64,000 nucleotides of DNA, from positions 3,658,001 through 3,722,000 of the forward strand of contig NZ_LT629787.1 in NCBI RefSeq assembly GCF_900105655.1, read 5' to 3'. The translations under genes were made by a program, and so were the position numbers. Shown one piece after another: positions 62,655 through 64,000 of the stretch (position 1 is its first letter; the number at the start of each line of letters is the position of its first letter). Under the pieces are notes generated by a model. That model worked only from the letters and a program-made list of their open reading frames with translations. It did not search any database and had not been told where the DNA came from. The stretch is from Halopseudomonas salegens (lineage in GTDB: Bacteria > Pseudomonadota > Gammaproteobacteria > Pseudomonadales > Pseudomonadaceae).

Positions 62655-64000
62655 ATGACCGATATCAGCATTCCGCAGCCCAAGCCAGCTCCCTGGCTGG
62701 GCAATTTGCCCGACATTGATCCGCAAACGCCGATCCAGTCGATGATGCAACTGGTCCGTGAATACGGCCCGCTGATGCGGCTGGATTTCCCCGTTGGCCG
62801 CGTGCTGATGCTCAGCTCGCAGGCGCTGGCCAACGAAGTCTGTGACGAAAGCCGCTTTGCCAAGAAAGTGCATGCTTCCCTGCAGCAATTGCGCGCGATT
62901 GGCGGTGACGGCCTGTTTACCGCCTACAACGACGAGCCGAACTGGGGCAAGGCGCATCGCATCCTGATGCCGGCTTTCGGCCCCATGGGGCTGCGCGACA
63001 TGTTTGAGCCCATGCTGGATATCGCCGAGCAGATGCTGACCCGCTGGGAGCGTTTTGGCGCCCATGTCGAACTGGATGCCGCCGAACAGATGACCCGTCT
63101 GACGCTGGATACCATCGCCCTGTGCGGCTTTGACTATCGCTTCAACAGCTTCTATCGGGATGACCTGCATCCCTTTGTCGATGCCATGATGAGCAGTCTG
63201 ACCGAGGCGGGTATCCGCTCGCGGCGGCCACCCTTTATCAACAAGCTGCGCAAGAAGGCCGCGCGCCAGTTTGATAAGGATACCGAGCTGCTCTATGGGG
63301 TCTCGGACCAGTTGATTGCCGAGCGGCGCAAGCGCCCGGTCGACAAGCCGGACCTGCTCAACCGCATGCTCGAAGCCGTCGACCCGGTTACCGGCGAGCG
63401 GCTGTCGGATGAGAATATCCGCTATCAGATGGTTACCTTCCTGATCGCCGGGCATGAAACCACCAGTGGACTGTTGTCTTTTGCACTGTATTTTCTGCTC
63501 AACAATCCGGAGGCGCTGCGCAAGGCGCAGGCCCAGGTTGATGCGGTGATGGGTGAATCCATCCCGACCCTGGATCACCTCTCACGGCTGCGCCATGTCG
63601 AACAGATCCTGATGGAAACCCTGCGCCTGTGGCCCACTGCGCCGGCCTTTGCCGTCAGCCCGCATGAAGACACCCTGCTGGCCGGCAAATACCCGGTCAC
63701 GCCGCGTGACGTGCTTATGGTCATGTTGCCGATGCTGCACCGTGACCCTGCTGTCTGGGGCGATGATGCCGATGCCTTCCGCCCCGAGCGGTTTGACCCC
63801 GAGCTGGAAAAGGCCTTGCCGCCGAATGCCTGGAAGCCCTTTGGCAACGGCATGCGCGCCTGCATTGGTCGCCCCTTCGCGATGCAGGAAGCCATGCTGG
63901 TGCTGAGCATGCTATTGCAGCGCTTTGACATAGAAGCGGTGGACCCGAACTACCCGCTGCAGATCAAGGAAACCCTGACCCTGAAACCCGAAGGTTTCCA
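62655..64000 (+). CDS. Cytochrome P450, CYP102-like (3' end outside the window)
   Basis: 448 codons of the heme domain are in the window. The sequence tracks P450 BM3: GGDGLFTAYNDEPNWGKAHR (Phe88 matches BM3 Phe87), the I-helix AGHETTSG, ETLRLWP (ExxR), and FGNGMRACIGRPFAM with heme ligand Cys403. BM3-type proteins continue into a fused FMN/FAD reductase, so a self-sufficient fatty-acid hydroxylase of about 1,050 residues is expected; the fusion is not visible here. It is probably co-transcribed with the SDR. Confidence 0.88.
   Translation, partial: MTDISIPQPKPAPWLGNLPDIDPQTPIQSMMQLVREYGPLMRLDFPVGRVLMLSSQALANEVCDESRFAKKVHASLQQLRAIGGDGLFTAYNDEPNWGKAHRILMPAFGPMGLRDMFEPMLDIAEQMLTRWERFGAHVELDAAEQMTRLTLDTIALCGFDYRFNSFYRDDLHPFVDAMMSSLTEAGIRSRRPPFINKLRKKAARQFDKDTELLYGVSDQLIAERRKRPVDKPDLLNRMLEAVDPVTGERLSDENIRYQMVTFLIAGHETTSGLLSFALYFLLNNPEALRKAQAQVDAVMGESIPTLDHLSRLRHVEQILMETLRLWPTAPAFAVSPHEDTLLAGKYPVTPRDVLMVMLPMLHRDPAVWGDDADAFRPERFDPELEKALPPNAWKPFGNGMRACIGRPFAMQEAMLVLSMLLQRFDIEAVDPNYPLQIKETLTLKPEGF

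Noticed and set aside
61536..63578. 680-codon minus-strand frame
   Set aside because: Antisense to the SDR and P450 genes, which have complete family motifs.

Overview
The window looks like chromosomal core DNA of a gamma-proteobacterium of the Pseudomonadaceae, possibly the Halopseudomonas (P. pertucinogena) side of the family. The reasons are gene order known from Pseudomonas: prlC followed by a YheV-type zinc-ribbon gene; a coxB-coxA-ctaG-coxC-(DUF2909)-SURF1-ctaA-cyoE-SCO cytochrome oxidase cluster; and zur-znuCB/znuA near thrB-DUF2782-polA, with an AlgU-type small RNA after polA. The DNA is GC-rich with long antisense shadow frames. I see no tRNA, rRNA, CRISPR, prophage or insertion sequence. 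The window ends inside a cytochrome P450 gene. All assignments come from reading the sequence; no database search was run.

Layout. 1-7.8 kb: RDD protein, NADP oxidoreductase, a gamma-carbonic anhydrase gene translationally coupled to a TonB receptor, oligopeptidase A and YheV, and an SH3-like secreted protein. 8-12.8 kb: an arginine deiminase operon (YfcC-type carrier, arcA, arcB, arcC) behind a promoter with a well-placed ANR/FNR-like box. 13.9-22.5 kb: aa3-type cytochrome c oxidase with its heme A, copper and assembly factors. 22.5-25.7 kb: zinc uptake, with zur-znuC-znuB divergent from znuA across a palindromic Zur box. 25.7-30 kb: thrB, DUF2782, polA and a probable ErsA-type sRNA. 30-36 kb: GT-C-like membrane protein, cyclase-family hydrolase and a TAXI-type TRAP transporter. 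36-40 kb: GGDEF diguanylate cyclase and etfBA. 40-53.5 kb: an acyl-CoA degradation block with two acyl-CoA dehydrogenases, a FadB-like fused hydratase/dehydrogenase, an IclR regulator, acyl-CoA ligase, crotonase, thioesterases, thiolase and a PaaH-like dehydrogenase. 53.5-64 kb: unknown permease, AraC regulator, SdsA1-like alkylsulfatase, a 174-bp palindromic repeat element, mutM, Na/Pi cotransporter, SDR, and a CYP102-like P450 running off the end.

The most notable system is the acyl-CoA block. Its gene content resembles the pim (dicarboxylate/pimelate) beta-oxidation operon: ligase, large and small acyl-CoA dehydrogenases, fused hydratase/dehydrogenase, and thiolase. A quasi-palindrome TTYYGC-N3-GCRRAA occurs upstream of the fused-enzyme operon, the ligase/IclR divergent promoter, the PaaH-like/thiolase operon and the TAXI transporter, which suggests one IclR-controlled uptake-and-degradation regulon. 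EtfAB, encoded between the transporter and the dehydrogenases, would take electrons from the dehydrogenases.
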